A stretch of 64,000 bases of DNA from WHSW01 sp963851045. GTDB lineage: Bacteria; Actinomycetota; Thermoleophilia; Solirubrobacterales; 70-9. How positions within the stretch are numbered: position 1 is the first letter of the stretch; each line of letters starts with the position of its first letter. Made by a program: the position numbers and the translations under genes. The notes below the pieces were generated by a model. The model had not been told where the DNA came from. It ran no database searches and worked only from the letters and a program-made list of their open reading frames with translations. Positions 1 to 8,750 of this stretch are shown in pieces. Location: contig CAWKNC010000001.1 of NCBI GenBank assembly GCA_963851045.1, positions 806,001 to 870,000 of the forward strand, in the 5' to 3' direction.

Positions 1-462
1 GCGGATCAGTCGCGACTCAATCGGGATCCTGGCGTCGGCAATCCCCTCAGGCCCCTTGCCGTCAAAGCGTTCTCGGGCGCGCAGTAGCCAGCCACTGGCC
101 ATCTCGGGGAGCCCAGCGCCGCGGGCCAGGCGGTAGCCCGCCTCGAAATGGCCGTCGTAGGCGCGGATCTCGTCGTCGTCGCGCGCCGATGCCGGCCGGG
201 CCAGGACCTCGGAGGGGACGTAGACCAGGCCGATCTCGTGCAGGCGCGCGATCTCTCGCGCGACCTCGCACTGCGTCCGGTCAAAGCCGATTGCGACGGC
301 GGCGACGAACGCGTAGGAGGCGGTGCCGTCCGCGTGCTCTCGTGCGCCTGGCAGGTGGCGCTCAAGCGCTTCGAGCAGGGGCGCGCCACGCTCGCGCAGC
401 AACGCCGCGAGGCCGGGGTCAGCCGGAGACGAAGGGGCGGCGCTCCGGCGATCCAAGATCAT
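1..462 (-). CDS. HD-GYP-like domain protein, degenerate, cut by window start
   Basis: The reading frame is open from an ATG at 460-462 through the left edge of the window, giving 154 residues with no stop, so the C-terminal part is missing. The pattern follows HD-GYP domains, which in active members hydrolyse cyclic di-GMP: LHEIG near residue 74 (HE where HD is usual), GHFEAGYRLAR near 104, and ERFDGKGPEGIADARIP near 131, which matches the GYP segment. The paired histidines normally just before that ERxDG motif are replaced by RAR, so metal binding and catalysis look impaired. Its start overlaps the end of the preceding SRPBCC gene on the same strand by 44 bp, which suggests translational coupling. 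The family is seen in the sequence; loss of activity is inference. Confidence 0.72.
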   Translation of the reverse strand, partial: MILDRRSAAPSSPADPGLAALLRERGAPLLEALERHLPGAREHADGTASYAFVAAVAIGFDRTQCEVAREIARLHEIGLVYVPSEVLARPASARDDDEIRAYDGHFEAGYRLARGAGLPEMASGWLLRARERFDGKGPEGIADARIPIESRLIR

Positions 463-766
463 CGAGCAGGCCCTCGAGGGCCGCGCTGGCATCGTTGGGG
501 TTCGGATGCGGATGCTGGGCCGTGATCTCCACGGTCGTTCCGAACCCGCTCTCGGCGAGCTCGATGGCGATCAGGCCCGAGGGGTCGGGCTCGTTGACCC
601 GCCAGACGAGCATCCGCTCGGGCTCGCGACTGGTGACCTCGACCGCGACCGGGCCGTTCGCCCCGATCAATCCACCCATCCACTCTTCCATTCGCGCCAG
701 GTCGTCGGCCAGCTCCCACAGCTCGGGCGCTGACTTGACGAGCGTCCGCTTGGTCTTCGATTCCAT
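419..766 (-). CDS. SRPBCC (START-like) family protein
   Basis: This 115-residue soluble protein has the strand pattern of the START/Bet v1-like SRPBCC superfamily: an N-terminal strand and helix (KSAPELWELADD), a central run of strands ending in ERMLVWRVNEPD, then a strand with GFGTTVEITAQ, and a C-terminal helix (ASAALEGLLDDL). Such proteins usually bind a hydrophobic ligand or act as cyclases or co-chaperones; nothing here fixes the ligand. It lies upstream of the degenerate HD-GYP gene and overlaps it, so the two are probably co-transcribed. It is shorter than most family members (about 140-150 residues). Confidence 0.65.
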   Translation of the reverse strand: MESKTKRTLVKSAPELWELADDLARMEEWMGGLIGANGPVAVEVTSREPERMLVWRVNEPDPSGLIAIELAESGFGTTVEITAQHPHPNPNDASAALEGLLDDLGSPERRPFVSG

Positions 767-876
767 GAGCGCGGGGTTCGGGCGGCCGTTGCGGTCTCCT
801 GCCGCGCGCTTGCGGCCTGCAATGGCGATTTCTCACGCGGGACAGATCCTTGCGCCGCGTGGAGGGGTCGGGAGGC

Positions 877-2526
877 TCAGAAGAAGGCGCCGCCCTTGTA
901 CTCGCCGAAAACGTCGCGCAGAGCGCCGCTGACCTCGCCAATCGAGGCGTTGTCGGCCAGCGCGGCGCGGATCGGGCCGAGCAGGTTGACGTCGCCGCGG
1001 GCTCCCTCGCGCAGCTCCTCCAACCGCTTCTCAACGAGTCCCGTGTCGCGGTTGGCCTTGAACTTCTTCAGGCGCTCGAGCTGGCGCCGCTCGGACTCGG
1101 GGTCGACGCGAAGGATGTCGACGTCGTCCACCGTGTCGGTGACGTACTTGTTGACGCCGACAACGATGTCCTGGCCGGAGCGGTAACGCTCGTGGTAGGA
1201 GAGGGCGGAGGCCTCGATTTCACGCTGGATGAACTCGAGTGCGTTAACGGATCCGCCCAGCTCCTCGACCTTCTCGATCAGCTCCCACGAGCGCTTTTCG
1301 ATCTCGTCGGTGAGCGACTCGATGAAGTAAGAGCCGGCAAAGGGATCGACAGAGTCCGCGGCGCCCGACTCGTGCGCGATGACCTGCTGCGTGCGCAGCG
1401 CGATCCGGGCTGAGCGCTCGGTGGGTAGGGCGAGCGCCTCATCGAAGCCGTTTGTGTGGAGTGACTGCGTGCCGCCGCAGACGGCGGCAAAGCCCTGAAG
1501 CGCGACGCGGATGATGTTCACCTCGGGCTGTTGTGCCTGAAGCGTCACGCCGCCGGTCTGCGTGTGAAAGCGGATCATCTGCGAGCGCTCAGAGGTCGAG
1601 CCGAAACGGTCGCGCACGATCTCCGCCCACATTCGCCGGACCGCGCGGAACTTTGCGATCTCCTGGAAGACGTTGTTGTGACAGTTGAAGAAGAAGGCGA
1701 GACGGGGCGCGAAATCATCGATCTTCAGGCCCCTCGCCAGCGCCGCCTCGGTGTAGGCGATCGCGTTTGCGAGCGTGAAGGCGACCTCCTGCACGGCCGA
1801 GCAGCCCTTCTCGCGGATGTGGTAGCCGGAAATCGAGATCGTGTTCCACTTCGGCACGTTCTCGCGGCAGTACTCGAAGAGATCGGTCGTGATCCGCATC
1901 GTCGGTTCGGGCGGATAGATGTAGTTGCCGCGAGCGACGTACTCCTTCAGCACATCGTTCTGCACGGTGCCGCGTAGCTGCTCCGAGGAGACGCCCTGCT
2001 CCTCTCCGACCAGTTCGTAAAGCAGCAGGAGAACGGCGGCAGGCGCGTTGATCGTCATCGAGGTTGATACCTCGTCCAGCGGGATCTGGTCGAAGCAGAT
2101 CCGCATGTCCTCGATCGTGTCGATCGGAACGCCCGTGCGCCCGACCTCGCCGGCGCAGAGCGGATCGTCCGAATCGCGCCCCAACTGGGTCGGTAGGTCG
2201 AAAGCCATGGAGAGTCCCGTCGAGCCGTGCTCGATCAGGTAGCGATAGCGCTCGTTGGTGTCCTCAGGCGTCGCAAAGCCCGCGTACTGGCGCATCGTCC
2301 AGAGGCGATCTCGATACATGCCTTCATGGATTCCGCGGGTGAACGGATAGGCGCCCGGCTCACCGAGGCGTTCCTCGAGATCAGGTGCGACGTCCGATTC
2401 GCCGTAGAGCCGATCGATCGCAATACCCGAGTCGGTGAAGATGCGCTCGTCGTCGGGCCCGACGACGGGAGCGACGTATCGGTGGAGGTCTTCGTCGACG
2501 GCGGCCTTCTGTTCGGTGTCAGACAT
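877..2526 (-). CDS. Methylmalonyl-CoA mutase-type acyl-CoA mutase, large (catalytic) subunit
   Basis: This is a 549-residue TIM-barrel subunit of an adenosylcobalamin-dependent acyl-CoA mutase. It ends after the barrel and has no C-terminal cobalamin-binding domain, as in two-subunit enzymes; no small subunit lies in this window. The equivalents of the Propionibacterium mutase residues R82, R87, Y89, R207 and H244 are present (R74, R79, Y81, R211, H236), which favours a carboxylated acyl group such as methylmalonyl-CoA over isobutyryl-CoA, where Y89 and R207 are changed. The CoA-contacting PYATM segment reads IHEGM, so the Y75 position is His. ATG at 2524-2526 is preferred over a TTG three codons upstream. 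The DUF3253 gene ends 11 bp upstream on the same strand. The exact substrate is inference. Confidence 0.88.
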   Translation of the reverse strand: MSDTEQKAAVDEDLHRYVAPVVGPDDERIFTDSGIAIDRLYGESDVAPDLEERLGEPGAYPFTRGIHEGMYRDRLWTMRQYAGFATPEDTNERYRYLIEHGSTGLSMAFDLPTQLGRDSDDPLCAGEVGRTGVPIDTIEDMRICFDQIPLDEVSTSMTINAPAAVLLLLYELVGEEQGVSSEQLRGTVQNDVLKEYVARGNYIYPPEPTMRITTDLFEYCRENVPKWNTISISGYHIREKGCSAVQEVAFTLANAIAYTEAALARGLKIDDFAPRLAFFFNCHNNVFQEIAKFRAVRRMWAEIVRDRFGSTSERSQMIRFHTQTGGVTLQAQQPEVNIIRVALQGFAAVCGGTQSLHTNGFDEALALPTERSARIALRTQQVIAHESGAADSVDPFAGSYFIESLTDEIEKRSWELIEKVEELGGSVNALEFIQREIEASALSYHERYRSGQDIVVGVNKYVTDTVDDVDILRVDPESERRQLERLKKFKANRDTGLVEKRLEELREGARGDVNLLGPIRAALADNASIGEVSGALRDVFGEYKGGAFF

Positions 2527-2537
2527 CGCGGCCAAGT

Positions 2538-2789
2538 CTAGTTTCGAAGGCGCAGGCGGATAGCACCGCGTGCGGAGTCGGCGTCGACGACTCGGCCTCG
2601 CTGGGTCACGTCGATACGTCCCGCCGCCGCGAGATCGCGCGCCGCGGCGCGAACGGTCGGCATCAGCTCGCGAAAGCGCGATTCATCGAGATCGCGCGCA
2701 GCATCGGATGGGCAGATCGTCTTGTCCGGCCCGCGCGACTCGAGCAAGCGAAGGATTGTTTCTGCGGCTTCGGTCTCAGACGCGGCCAC
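2538..2789 (-). CDS. DUF3253 family small protein
   Basis: This 83-residue protein matches the DUF3253 pattern: an N-terminal helix with ILRLLESRGPDKTICPSDAARDL, then RELMPTVRAAARDLAAAG, and a C-terminal wing with VTQRGRVVDADSARGAIRLR. The helix-helix-wing layout resembles a small winged-helix domain, so nucleic acid binding is possible but unproven. It starts with GTG at 2787-2789. It is directly upstream of the acyl-CoA mutase gene on the same strand and may share its transcript. No biochemical role is known to me for this family. Confidence 0.8.
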   Translation of the reverse strand: MAASETEAAETILRLLESRGPDKTICPSDAARDLDESRFRELMPTVRAAARDLAAAGRIDVTQRGRVVDADSARGAIRLRLRN

Positions 2790-2831
2790 GCGGCAAGTCT
2801 AGGTTTCGGCGCGCTTTGGCAGGATGCCCTG

Positions 2832-3731
2832 ATGCGCGTAGCCATCGCCAGCATCGAGTCGATGCCCGCCACGTTCACCGACGATCACGTCCTGGTCGCC
2901 GAGTTACAAGAGCGCGGAGCCGAGGCTGAGATCGAGCCGTGGGATCGCCCGGGCGTCGAGTGGGGGAGCTTCGACCTCGTCGTTCTGCGCTCACCGTGGG
3001 ATTACTCGCGCCGGCGCGATGAGTTCCTCGCCTGGTGTGACTCGGTAGGACCACGCCTCCACAACCCGGCCGAGGTGGTTCGCTGGAACAGCGACAAGAC
3101 CTACCTCGGCGACCTCGGCGCGGACGGTCTCGCCGTCGTCGAGACCGCCTACGTCAGCCCGAACGCACCATTGCCGGATATTGATCGCCAGGTAGTCGTA
3201 AAGCCGACCATCTCAGCCGGCGCCCGCGACACCGGCCGCTTCGGCGCCGACCGCGCCGACGACGCCCTCGCCCTCATCCGCGAGATCCAGTCCCAGGACA
3301 AGACCGCGATGGTCCAGCCCTACCAGGCCTCGGTTGACACCCACGGCGAGACGGCGTGCGTCTTCTTCCGCGGCGAGTTCAGCCACGTCCTAAGGAAGCG
3401 CGCCGTGCTGCAACCGGACGAGGTCGCCCCCGTCCGCGATGACCGCGTCGGCGCGGCCGAGGTGATGTACAGCCCCGACCTCGTCGTACCGGGCACCGCC
3501 GACGACGACGAGCTCGCCCTCGCCCGCGACGTCCTCACCGCGGTCAAGCGCCGTTTCGGCACCGACCTCCTCTACGCACGCGTCGACATGCTGCGCGACG
3601 ACGCCGGCGCCCCGGTCCTGCTCGAGCTGGAGGCCGTGGAACCGAACCTGTACTTCAACCAGGTCCCAGAAGCCGCCGCCCGGCTCGCCGACGCGATCGT
3701 CGCGTTGGCGGACGCTAGTCCACCGCGCTAA
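2832..3731 (+). CDS. ATP-grasp domain protein (RimK/glutathione synthetase-like)
   Basis: This 299-residue soluble protein has the ATP-grasp layout seen in RimK, glutathione synthetase and cycloserine-type ligases. An N-terminal pre-ATP-grasp domain with VVLRSPWDYSRRRDEFLAWC near residue 50 is followed by an ATP-binding lysine strand (QVVVKPTISAGARDTGRF near 120), the MVQPYQASV segment near 155, and the metal-binding acidic end ARVDMLRDD to ELEAVEPNLYFNQ near 245-275. Such enzymes join a carboxylate to an amine using ATP. The substrate cannot be told, and no biosynthetic partners lie nearby. It starts at ATG 2832, and its 3' end abuts or overlaps the convergent secreted repeat gene. Confidence 0.78.
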   Translation: MRVAIASIESMPATFTDDHVLVAELQERGAEAEIEPWDRPGVEWGSFDLVVLRSPWDYSRRRDEFLAWCDSVGPRLHNPAEVVRWNSDKTYLGDLGADGLAVVETAYVSPNAPLPDIDRQVVVKPTISAGARDTGRFGADRADDALALIREIQSQDKTAMVQPYQASVDTHGETACVFFRGEFSHVLRKRAVLQPDEVAPVRDDRVGAAEVMYSPDLVVPGTADDDELALARDVLTAVKRRFGTDLLYARVDMLRDDAGAPVLLELEAVEPNLYFNQVPEAAARLADAIVALADASPPR

Positions 3732-4642
3732 AGGCGATGTAGTGCAACGTTGTCGCTGGCGGATCTATCGCTCCGGCTGTTGGATTGCAGTAGGTCACGC
3801 GAATCAGCCCGACCGTACGGCGACGTTTCCGTAGAAACTGAGACGTGGTCGGGCCAGTTGTCGTCCGGCGTGGCGACGATCACTGCATTGGTGGTGTCTT
3901 CGCTGCCCGGGACATCAACGGGGTCCGTGACGCAGCTTGCTGCCGGCACGTTGGGAGCGTTATAGCCGGAGATGTTTGCCGAATCGATGGCGATGTCATC
4001 GCCATCAAGCGAGTGATCGAGCACCTTGCTGCCATCAATTGCATCGTCAGCCACTTCACTCCCCCCAACCGAATCCGGCGCGAGGTCCCCGGCTCCGAGG
4101 CTGTCCGGCGCCACCTCGGCGGAGCCCACGGCGTTATCGCCTATGTCGGCGATCCCGATCGTGGCGTCGAGGATCGTCGCTGCGTCGACGGAGTTGACGG
4201 CGAGCTTCGCGCCGGTCACTGCACCGGTGGCGAGTTTCGCGGTGGTCACGGAACCGTCGGCCAGCTTCGCGTCCGTGACGGCGCCATCCGCGAGCTTCGG
4301 CGTGGTTACGGCGCCGCCTTCCAGCTTCACGGTGGTGACGCTGGCGTCGTCAAGCGCCGCGGTCGTGACGCTCTCGGGAGCCGGCTCGGAGACCAGGACG
4401 CCACTTGCGAGCTTGGAGCTCGTCACGCTTCCGTTGGCCAGATCGATGGTTCCGATGCTTCCGTCGCTGACGTCCACAGACTTCACGGCGTTGTCCTTGA
4501 TGTGTTTGGACTTGACCGTGTTCTTGCCGATCTTGGCGATCTCATTCGCCGCGATGGCCGAGCCACAAAGCGCGACGAAGAGGGCAACGAGCGAGACGAC
4601 CATTGCCGGCGAGGGCCGCCTCCAAGCGGTCTCTGTGTTCAT
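3728..4642 (-). CDS. Secreted repeat protein with xxVTxAKLADG-type repeats, probable 3' frameshift
   Basis: A signal sequence (AMVVSLVALFVALCGSAIAA) is followed by about fifteen short repeats of the form DGSVTTAKLADGAV over residues 35-215. This regular spacing suggests a beta-helix-like surface or exported protein. A good ribosome site (GGAGG) lies 9 bases before the ATG. After VSVSTETSPYG the frame gives a Ser/Arg-rich tail that looks non-native. Shifting by one base near 3815 gives VGLIRVTYCNPTAG and on to HYIAFSAVD, ending at a stop at 3715-3717; this looks like the real C-terminus. The total length to that stop is a multiple of three plus one, so one extra base is present. Function unknown. 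Confidence 0.75.
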   Translation of the reverse strand: MNTETAWRRPSPAMVVSLVALFVALCGSAIAANEIAKIGKNTVKSKHIKDNAVKSVDVSDGSIGTIDLANGSVTSSKLASGVLVSEPAPESVTTAALDDASVTTVKLEGGAVTTPKLADGAVTDAKLADGSVTTAKLATGAVTGAKLAVNSVDAATILDATIGIADIGDNAVGSAEVAPDSLGAGDLAPDSVGGSEVADDAIDGSKVLDHSLDGDDIAIDSANISGYNAPNVPAASCVTDPVDVPGSEDTTNAVIVATPDDNWPDHVSVSTETSPYGRADSRDLLQSNSRSDRSASDNVALHRL

Positions 4643-4755
4643 GAAGAGTTTCCTCCCGCCCCCTCATTTCCAGGCAGTTCCTGGTTTTCGGGCGCGAGCC
4701 TAGACCGATCAGGAAGCCCGGTCCATAGACCTAGACGAAAGGTTGAGCGGAGTCG

Positions 4756-5994
4756 TTAGGACGCGTGTTCGGCGATGGCGAGCTCGACCGCCGCCGCCAG
4801 CTTTGCAGCTGGGGCTGGGTACGTGTACGGCTCGACCGCGTCGGAGGCCGGGGCCGAGACCTCACCAGCGACCAACGCTGAGAGCGCAGTCGCAATCGCT
4901 GCCGGGTCGTCGGCTCGGACGACCTCGCCGCCGGTCTCAGTGACGATCCTGCCGGCCTCCGTGCCCTCGGCCAGAGCGACGATGGGTCGCCCGCAGGCGA
5001 GGTACTCAAAGACCTTGATGTTGAGTAGCTGCGAGCGGGCCGGCTGGGCGACCAAGAGCAGCGCGTCAGCCTCGCGCTGGAGCGCGAGGGCCTGTTCGCG
5101 GGCGAGGCTGCCTACGTGGACGATCCTCGCGGGGGCGACGTCGGTCTCAAAGAGACGGGCCTCGGCCTCGGTGAGAGGCCCGGCCACGACCAGCTCAAGG
5201 CGGGCCGCTTCGTCGGGTCGCTCGCGCGCGAACAAAGCGATGCCATCGACGAGCCCACGCGGATCGCGCCCGTAGCTGCCGAAGCGGCCGGTGTAGACCA
5301 GCGAGGTGCGCTCGGGGTCGAGTAAGCCGGTCGGCGGGCCGGGCTCAGGCGCGGTCTCGGCGTCCCAGCCGTTGGTGATCAGCAGCGGATCGGCGATGCC
5401 GCGACGGCGAAGATCGTCGGCCGCCGGCGCGGCAACGCAGACCACCGCATCAGCGGCACCGAGCCAGCGACGCTCGAGCCACTCGTCGAGACGCCGCTGA
5501 ACGGCCAGGGGATACCGCGGGCGCAGCGGTTCGAAGGTCCAGCCGTCGCGAACGTCGGCCAGCCATGGAATCCCGCGGCGGTGAAGCGCCATGCCAATCG
5601 CGTGCGCGGATTCCGGCGGTGAGCTCGTGATCACGCAGTCGAAGCTCCGCAGCCGGGCGAGCGCGAGGGCACGCGAGCGGGCGAACGGCAGCCATGCCGC
5701 AACCAGGGCCTCCGGCACGAGCACCTTGCTCAGCGGGTGCGGTCGCCCGCTGTACGTCGGCGAGTCGAACATGGCACCGATGCTCCCCCGCCCCTGTCGT
5801 CGCGCACGCCAGCTCTGCACGTCGCCGGTACGCACGACGCCGTCGGCGCCATCGTCTCCGTAGGCCGAGGTGGTCAGGACGGTGACCTCGTGTCCGAGTG
5901 CTCGCAGCCACTTCACCATTGCCTGCGAGCGCAGCATGCCGGTGTCGCGCGACGGCGGATAGAAGTAGGCGACGTAGAGAATCCGCCGACCCAT
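4756..5994 (-). CDS. Glycosyltransferase family 4 protein
   Basis: This 412-residue GT-B glycosyltransferase starts MGRRILYVAYFYPPSRDTG, the typical GT4 opening. The acceptor domain spans residues 1-190, and the nucleotide-sugar domain carries SLVYTGRFGSYGRDPRGLVDG near 235 and KVFEYLACGRPIVAL near 345, the usual donor-binding E-x7-type region. ATG at 5992-5994 is chosen because it overlaps the stop codon of the upstream GT4 gene (TGATG), a classic coupling arrangement; an upstream TTG or GTG extension is possible but not GT-like. It is the last gene of a leftward operon with UDP-glucuronate decarboxylase and another GT4, so it probably builds a cell-surface glycan. The donor sugar is not known. 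Confidence 0.87.
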   Translation of the reverse strand: MGRRILYVAYFYPPSRDTGMLRSQAMVKWLRALGHEVTVLTTSAYGDDGADGVVRTGDVQSWRARRQGRGSIGAMFDSPTYSGRPHPLSKVLVPEALVAAWLPFARSRALALARLRSFDCVITSSPPESAHAIGMALHRRGIPWLADVRDGWTFEPLRPRYPLAVQRRLDEWLERRWLGAADAVVCVAAPAADDLRRRGIADPLLITNGWDAETAPEPGPPTGLLDPERTSLVYTGRFGSYGRDPRGLVDGIALFARERPDEAARLELVVAGPLTEAEARLFETDVAPARIVHVGSLAREQALALQREADALLLVAQPARSQLLNIKVFEYLACGRPIVALAEGTEAGRIVTETGGEVVRADDPAAIATALSALVAGEVSAPASDAVEPYTYPAPAAKLAAAVELAIAEHAS

Positions 5995-7145
5995 CACGGC
6001 GTCCTTTGCTGTCGCGACGCGATCGACTCGCGATAGGCGGAATCCATGCGGTCCACCAGTTTCGGCCAGCTCCACTCGCGCAACGCCTTCTCGCGGCCGC
6101 GGCCGCCCATTTCGGCGCGCCGGACGGGGTCGTCGGCAAGCGCACCCAGCGCGTTGGCCACCGCACCGGGATTACCGCGCTCGACGAGCAGCCCAGTTTC
6201 GCCGTCCTCGACGACAGCCGCGACCCCCGGGTAGTCGGTGGCGACCGCCGCGAGCCCGCAGGCCATCGCCTCGATGAGGACGATCCCGAAGGACTCCGGT
6301 GGCTCGGTCGTCAACAAGAAGAGATCGGATGCGCGCAGCACGTTCGGGAGGTCGGCGTGCGGCACGGCCCCGAGGAAATGGACTCGCTCACTAGCACCGG
6401 CCGCCGCGGCTCGCTCGCGAAAGCCGTCCACCAACTCGCCACCGCCGGCGACGACGATGTGAACGTCTGGGCGGTCGAGTTGGGCGAGCGCGTCGATGGC
6501 GACGTCTAGTCGCTTGAAGTGGTGCGCGCGGTCGAGCGTCGCGACGAAGGCCGCGACGACGGCGTCGGCCGGGATCCCGAGTCGGCCGCGAAGCCCGGTG
6601 GAATCCTCGCCGGGGGAGAAAAGATCCGCGTCCACGCCGTTGGGCATCTCGATCAGCTTCTCGGGCCGCTCGCGCTGAAGGCGGGCGAGGTAGGGGACCG
6701 ACGCGGCGTGGTCGGCGGAGAGCACGCAGACGCGGTCCGCGGCCCGGATCAGCGCGGGCCCGACAGAGTGCTCGTAAGCCTCGAACAGCCCGCCGCGAAG
6801 GCCATCCCCGACGAGCCGGTTTTTGTAGTGGACGAGGAGCGCCTGGCGGCGTCGCCTGCGCGCGAGGCGGGCGAGCAGCGTCAGCTCCGAGCCGAAGATG
6901 AACGGGTAGTGGATGTGGACCACGTCGAAGCCGGCGATCCGCGCGAGCGACGGGATCAGCGGCGCGTTGCCGATTGCGAATACCGGCTTGAGTCGGTGGA
7001 TGATTGCGGCCCCGGGGTCGGGAATGTCGCCGGGCGCCGGCGCGGTGAAGACCTCAACATGGTTGCCGCGGGCGGCCTGTTCGCGCGCGAAGCGAAACGC
7101 TGTGTTGCCGGCGCCCCCGCGATAGGGCGGAAAGGTCGCCGTCAA
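5994..7145 (-). CDS. Glycosyltransferase family 4 protein
   Basis: This GT-B enzyme of about 383 residues has MTATFPPYRGGAGNTAF at its N-terminus, FDVVHIHYPFIFG near residue 75, and the GT4 donor motif ESFGIVLIEAMACGLAAVATD near 285. Annotated here from TTG at 7143-7145. Homologues normally begin MRIAHLTATFPPYRGG, and the five in-frame residues just upstream do read LRIAH, beginning at a CTG (7158-7160), so a rare CTG start is possible; no ATG or GTG is available before the upstream stop. Middle gene of the leftward UXS-GT4-GT4 operon. Likely role: transfer of a sugar in surface polysaccharide or glycolipid synthesis. Confidence 0.85.
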   Translation of the reverse strand: MTATFPPYRGGAGNTAFRFAREQAARGNHVEVFTAPAPGDIPDPGAAIIHRLKPVFAIGNAPLIPSLARIAGFDVVHIHYPFIFGSELTLLARLARRRRRQALLVHYKNRLVGDGLRGGLFEAYEHSVGPALIRAADRVCVLSADHAASVPYLARLQRERPEKLIEMPNGVDADLFSPGEDSTGLRGRLGIPADAVVAAFVATLDRAHHFKRLDVAIDALAQLDRPDVHIVVAGGGELVDGFRERAAAAGASERVHFLGAVPHADLPNVLRASDLFLLTTEPPESFGIVLIEAMACGLAAVATDYPGVAAVVEDGETGLLVERGNPGAVANALGALADDPVRRAEMGGRGREKALREWSWPKLVDRMDSAYRESIASRQQRTP

Positions 7146-7188
7146 ATGCGCGATCCGCAGCGAGCCCGACGCCCCCGCGGCGGCGCCG

Positions 7189-8137
7189 CTAATCGCCGGT
7201 GCCGACCAGCCGCTCGACGCCGGTCTGCTCGATCGTCATCCGCAGGCCGTCCTTGAGCTCGACCTCCGGCTCCCAGCCGAGTAGGTCCTTCGCCCGCTGG
7301 ATCTCCGGCTGGCGGACCTGGGGATCGTCGGTGGGGAGTGCTTCGTAGACGATCTCCGAGCGCGACTCCGTCACCTCGATCACGACCTGAGCGAGCTCGA
7401 GCAAGGTGAACTCGTTCGGGTTGCCGATGTTGACGGGCTCGTGCACGTTCGACTCGGCCATCGCGACGTAGCCGCGGATCTGGTCGGTGACGTAACAAAA
7501 GCTGCGGGTCTGGCTGCCGTCGCCAAACACGGTGAGCGGCTTGTCCTGAAGTGCCTGGCGCAAGAAGGTCGGGATCGCGCGGCCGTCGTGGGGGCGCATC
7601 CTCGAGCCGTAGGTGTTGAACGTGCGAACGATGCCGGTGTCGACTCCCTGCTGGCGGTGATAGGCCATCGTCAGCGCCTCGGCGTAGCGCTTGGCCTCGT
7701 CATAGACGCCGCGCGGGCCAATCGGGTTGACGTGGCCCCAGTAGCTCTCCGGCTGAGGATGGACCTGCGGGTCGCCATAGACCTCAGACGTCGAGGCCAA
7801 AACGAACCGCGCGCGGTGCTTCTTCGCAAGCCCAAGCATGTGATGGGTCCCGTAGGAGCCGACCTTGAGGGTGTGCAGGGGGAGGCGCAGGTAGTCGATC
7901 GGGCTCGCGGGCGAGGCCAGGTGGTAGACGAAGTCGACCGGCTCGTCGATGAAGAACGGCTCGGTGAGGTCGTGCTGAATGAAGAGCGTAGTTGTCGTCG
8001 CGGATGTGCGAGATGTTCTGCAGCGACCCCGTATCGAGGTTGTCGACGCAGATCACCCGGTGACCCTCCCCGAGCAGGTGGTCGGACATGTGGGAGCCGA
8101 GAAAGCCGGCGCCGCCGCTGATCAGGCAGGTACTCAT
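7189..8137 (-). pseudogene. UDP-glucuronate decarboxylase (NAD-dependent epimerase/dehydratase family), one-base frameshift
   Basis: This is an extended short-chain dehydrogenase that converts UDP-glucuronate to UDP-xylose. The N-terminal part from ATG 8135-8137 has the NAD motif GGAGFLGSH. The C-terminal part has the catalytic TSEVYGDP and YDEAKRYAE motifs. The frame breaks near 7984: after HIRDDNYAL the reading continues correctly in the +1 frame as FIQHDLTEPFF then VYHLASPASP. The total length is 949 bases, 3x316+1, so a single extra base restores a full-length enzyme of about 315 residues. It may be a sequence error or a true lesion. First gene of the leftward operon with two GT4 enzymes, which would then use or extend xylose-containing glycans (inference). 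Confidence 0.85.
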
Positions 8138-8195
8138 CGCCGGCCGAGGATAGACCAGCCGGGGCGCCCCGGCGACAGCCGGGCTTGCACCCGGT

Positions 8196-8723
8196 ATGCG
8201 CTCTGCGTGCGACCCGGCAACCTCCCGTGCGGCCGTCAACCTGCTCGACCGCCACGGGCAGACGCTGCTGCGAATCGCACGTCGTCACTCGCTCTGTCGC
8301 GAGGATGCGGAGGACGCGCTTCAACGCGCTGTCGAGATCCTGCTGACGAAGGCGCCGTCGCTCGTGCCGACCCGCTTGATCGCCTGGATGGCGGTTGTGA
8401 CCAAGCACGAGGCCATCGCGGTGCGCCGAAGTCGCGAACGGCTGCTGCGCTGCTTACCGGCCGACGGCACGGTGCTCGACCCGCTCGATCTGATCGCCAG
8501 TGACGTCCCTCAGCCGGCCGAGCGCGCCGAGCGAAGCGATGCGGTCAACAGGGCCCGACGCTCGCTCGCCGAGCTCAAGGCCAACGAGCGGATCGCGATC
8601 CTGCTCCAGGCTGAGGGCTACTCCTACGCCGAGATCTGCGAGATCTGCGGCTGGTCGTACACGAAGGTCAACCGCTGCCTGGCCGAGGGTCGAATCCGCC
8701 TGCGGAAACTGGGAGTAGGGTGA
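8196..8723 (+). CDS. Sigma-70 family RNA polymerase sigma factor (ECF-like)
   Basis: This 175-residue protein has a region 2-like N-terminal helix set (NLLDRHGQTLLRIARRHSL followed by EDAEDALQRAVEILL) and a C-terminal region 4 helix-turn-helix (ELKANERIAILLQAEGYSY then EICEICGWSYTKVNRCLAEG). The size and two-domain layout fit an extracytoplasmic-function sigma factor. No anti-sigma gene is adjacent; instead a secreted propeller gene begins 27 bp downstream on the same strand, which may be its target or co-transcribed partner. Region 2 is less conserved than in standard ECF factors, so promoter recognition may be unusual. Confidence 0.82.
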   Translation: MRSACDPATSRAAVNLLDRHGQTLLRIARRHSLCREDAEDALQRAVEILLTKAPSLVPTRLIAWMAVVTKHEAIAVRRSRERLLRCLPADGTVLDPLDLIASDVPQPAERAERSDAVNRARRSLAELKANERIAILLQAEGYSYAEICEICGWSYTKVNRCLAEGRIRLRKLGVG

Positions 8724-8750
8724 CCGCGACCAATCTAAGGGGGCCTTGCG

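Noticed and set aside
7975..7995. Programmed +1 frameshift in the UDP-glucuronate decarboxylase gene
   Set aside because: The CTT C context allows slippage, but there is no in-frame stop or stimulatory element, and two other genes show similar indels; error or lesion is simpler.
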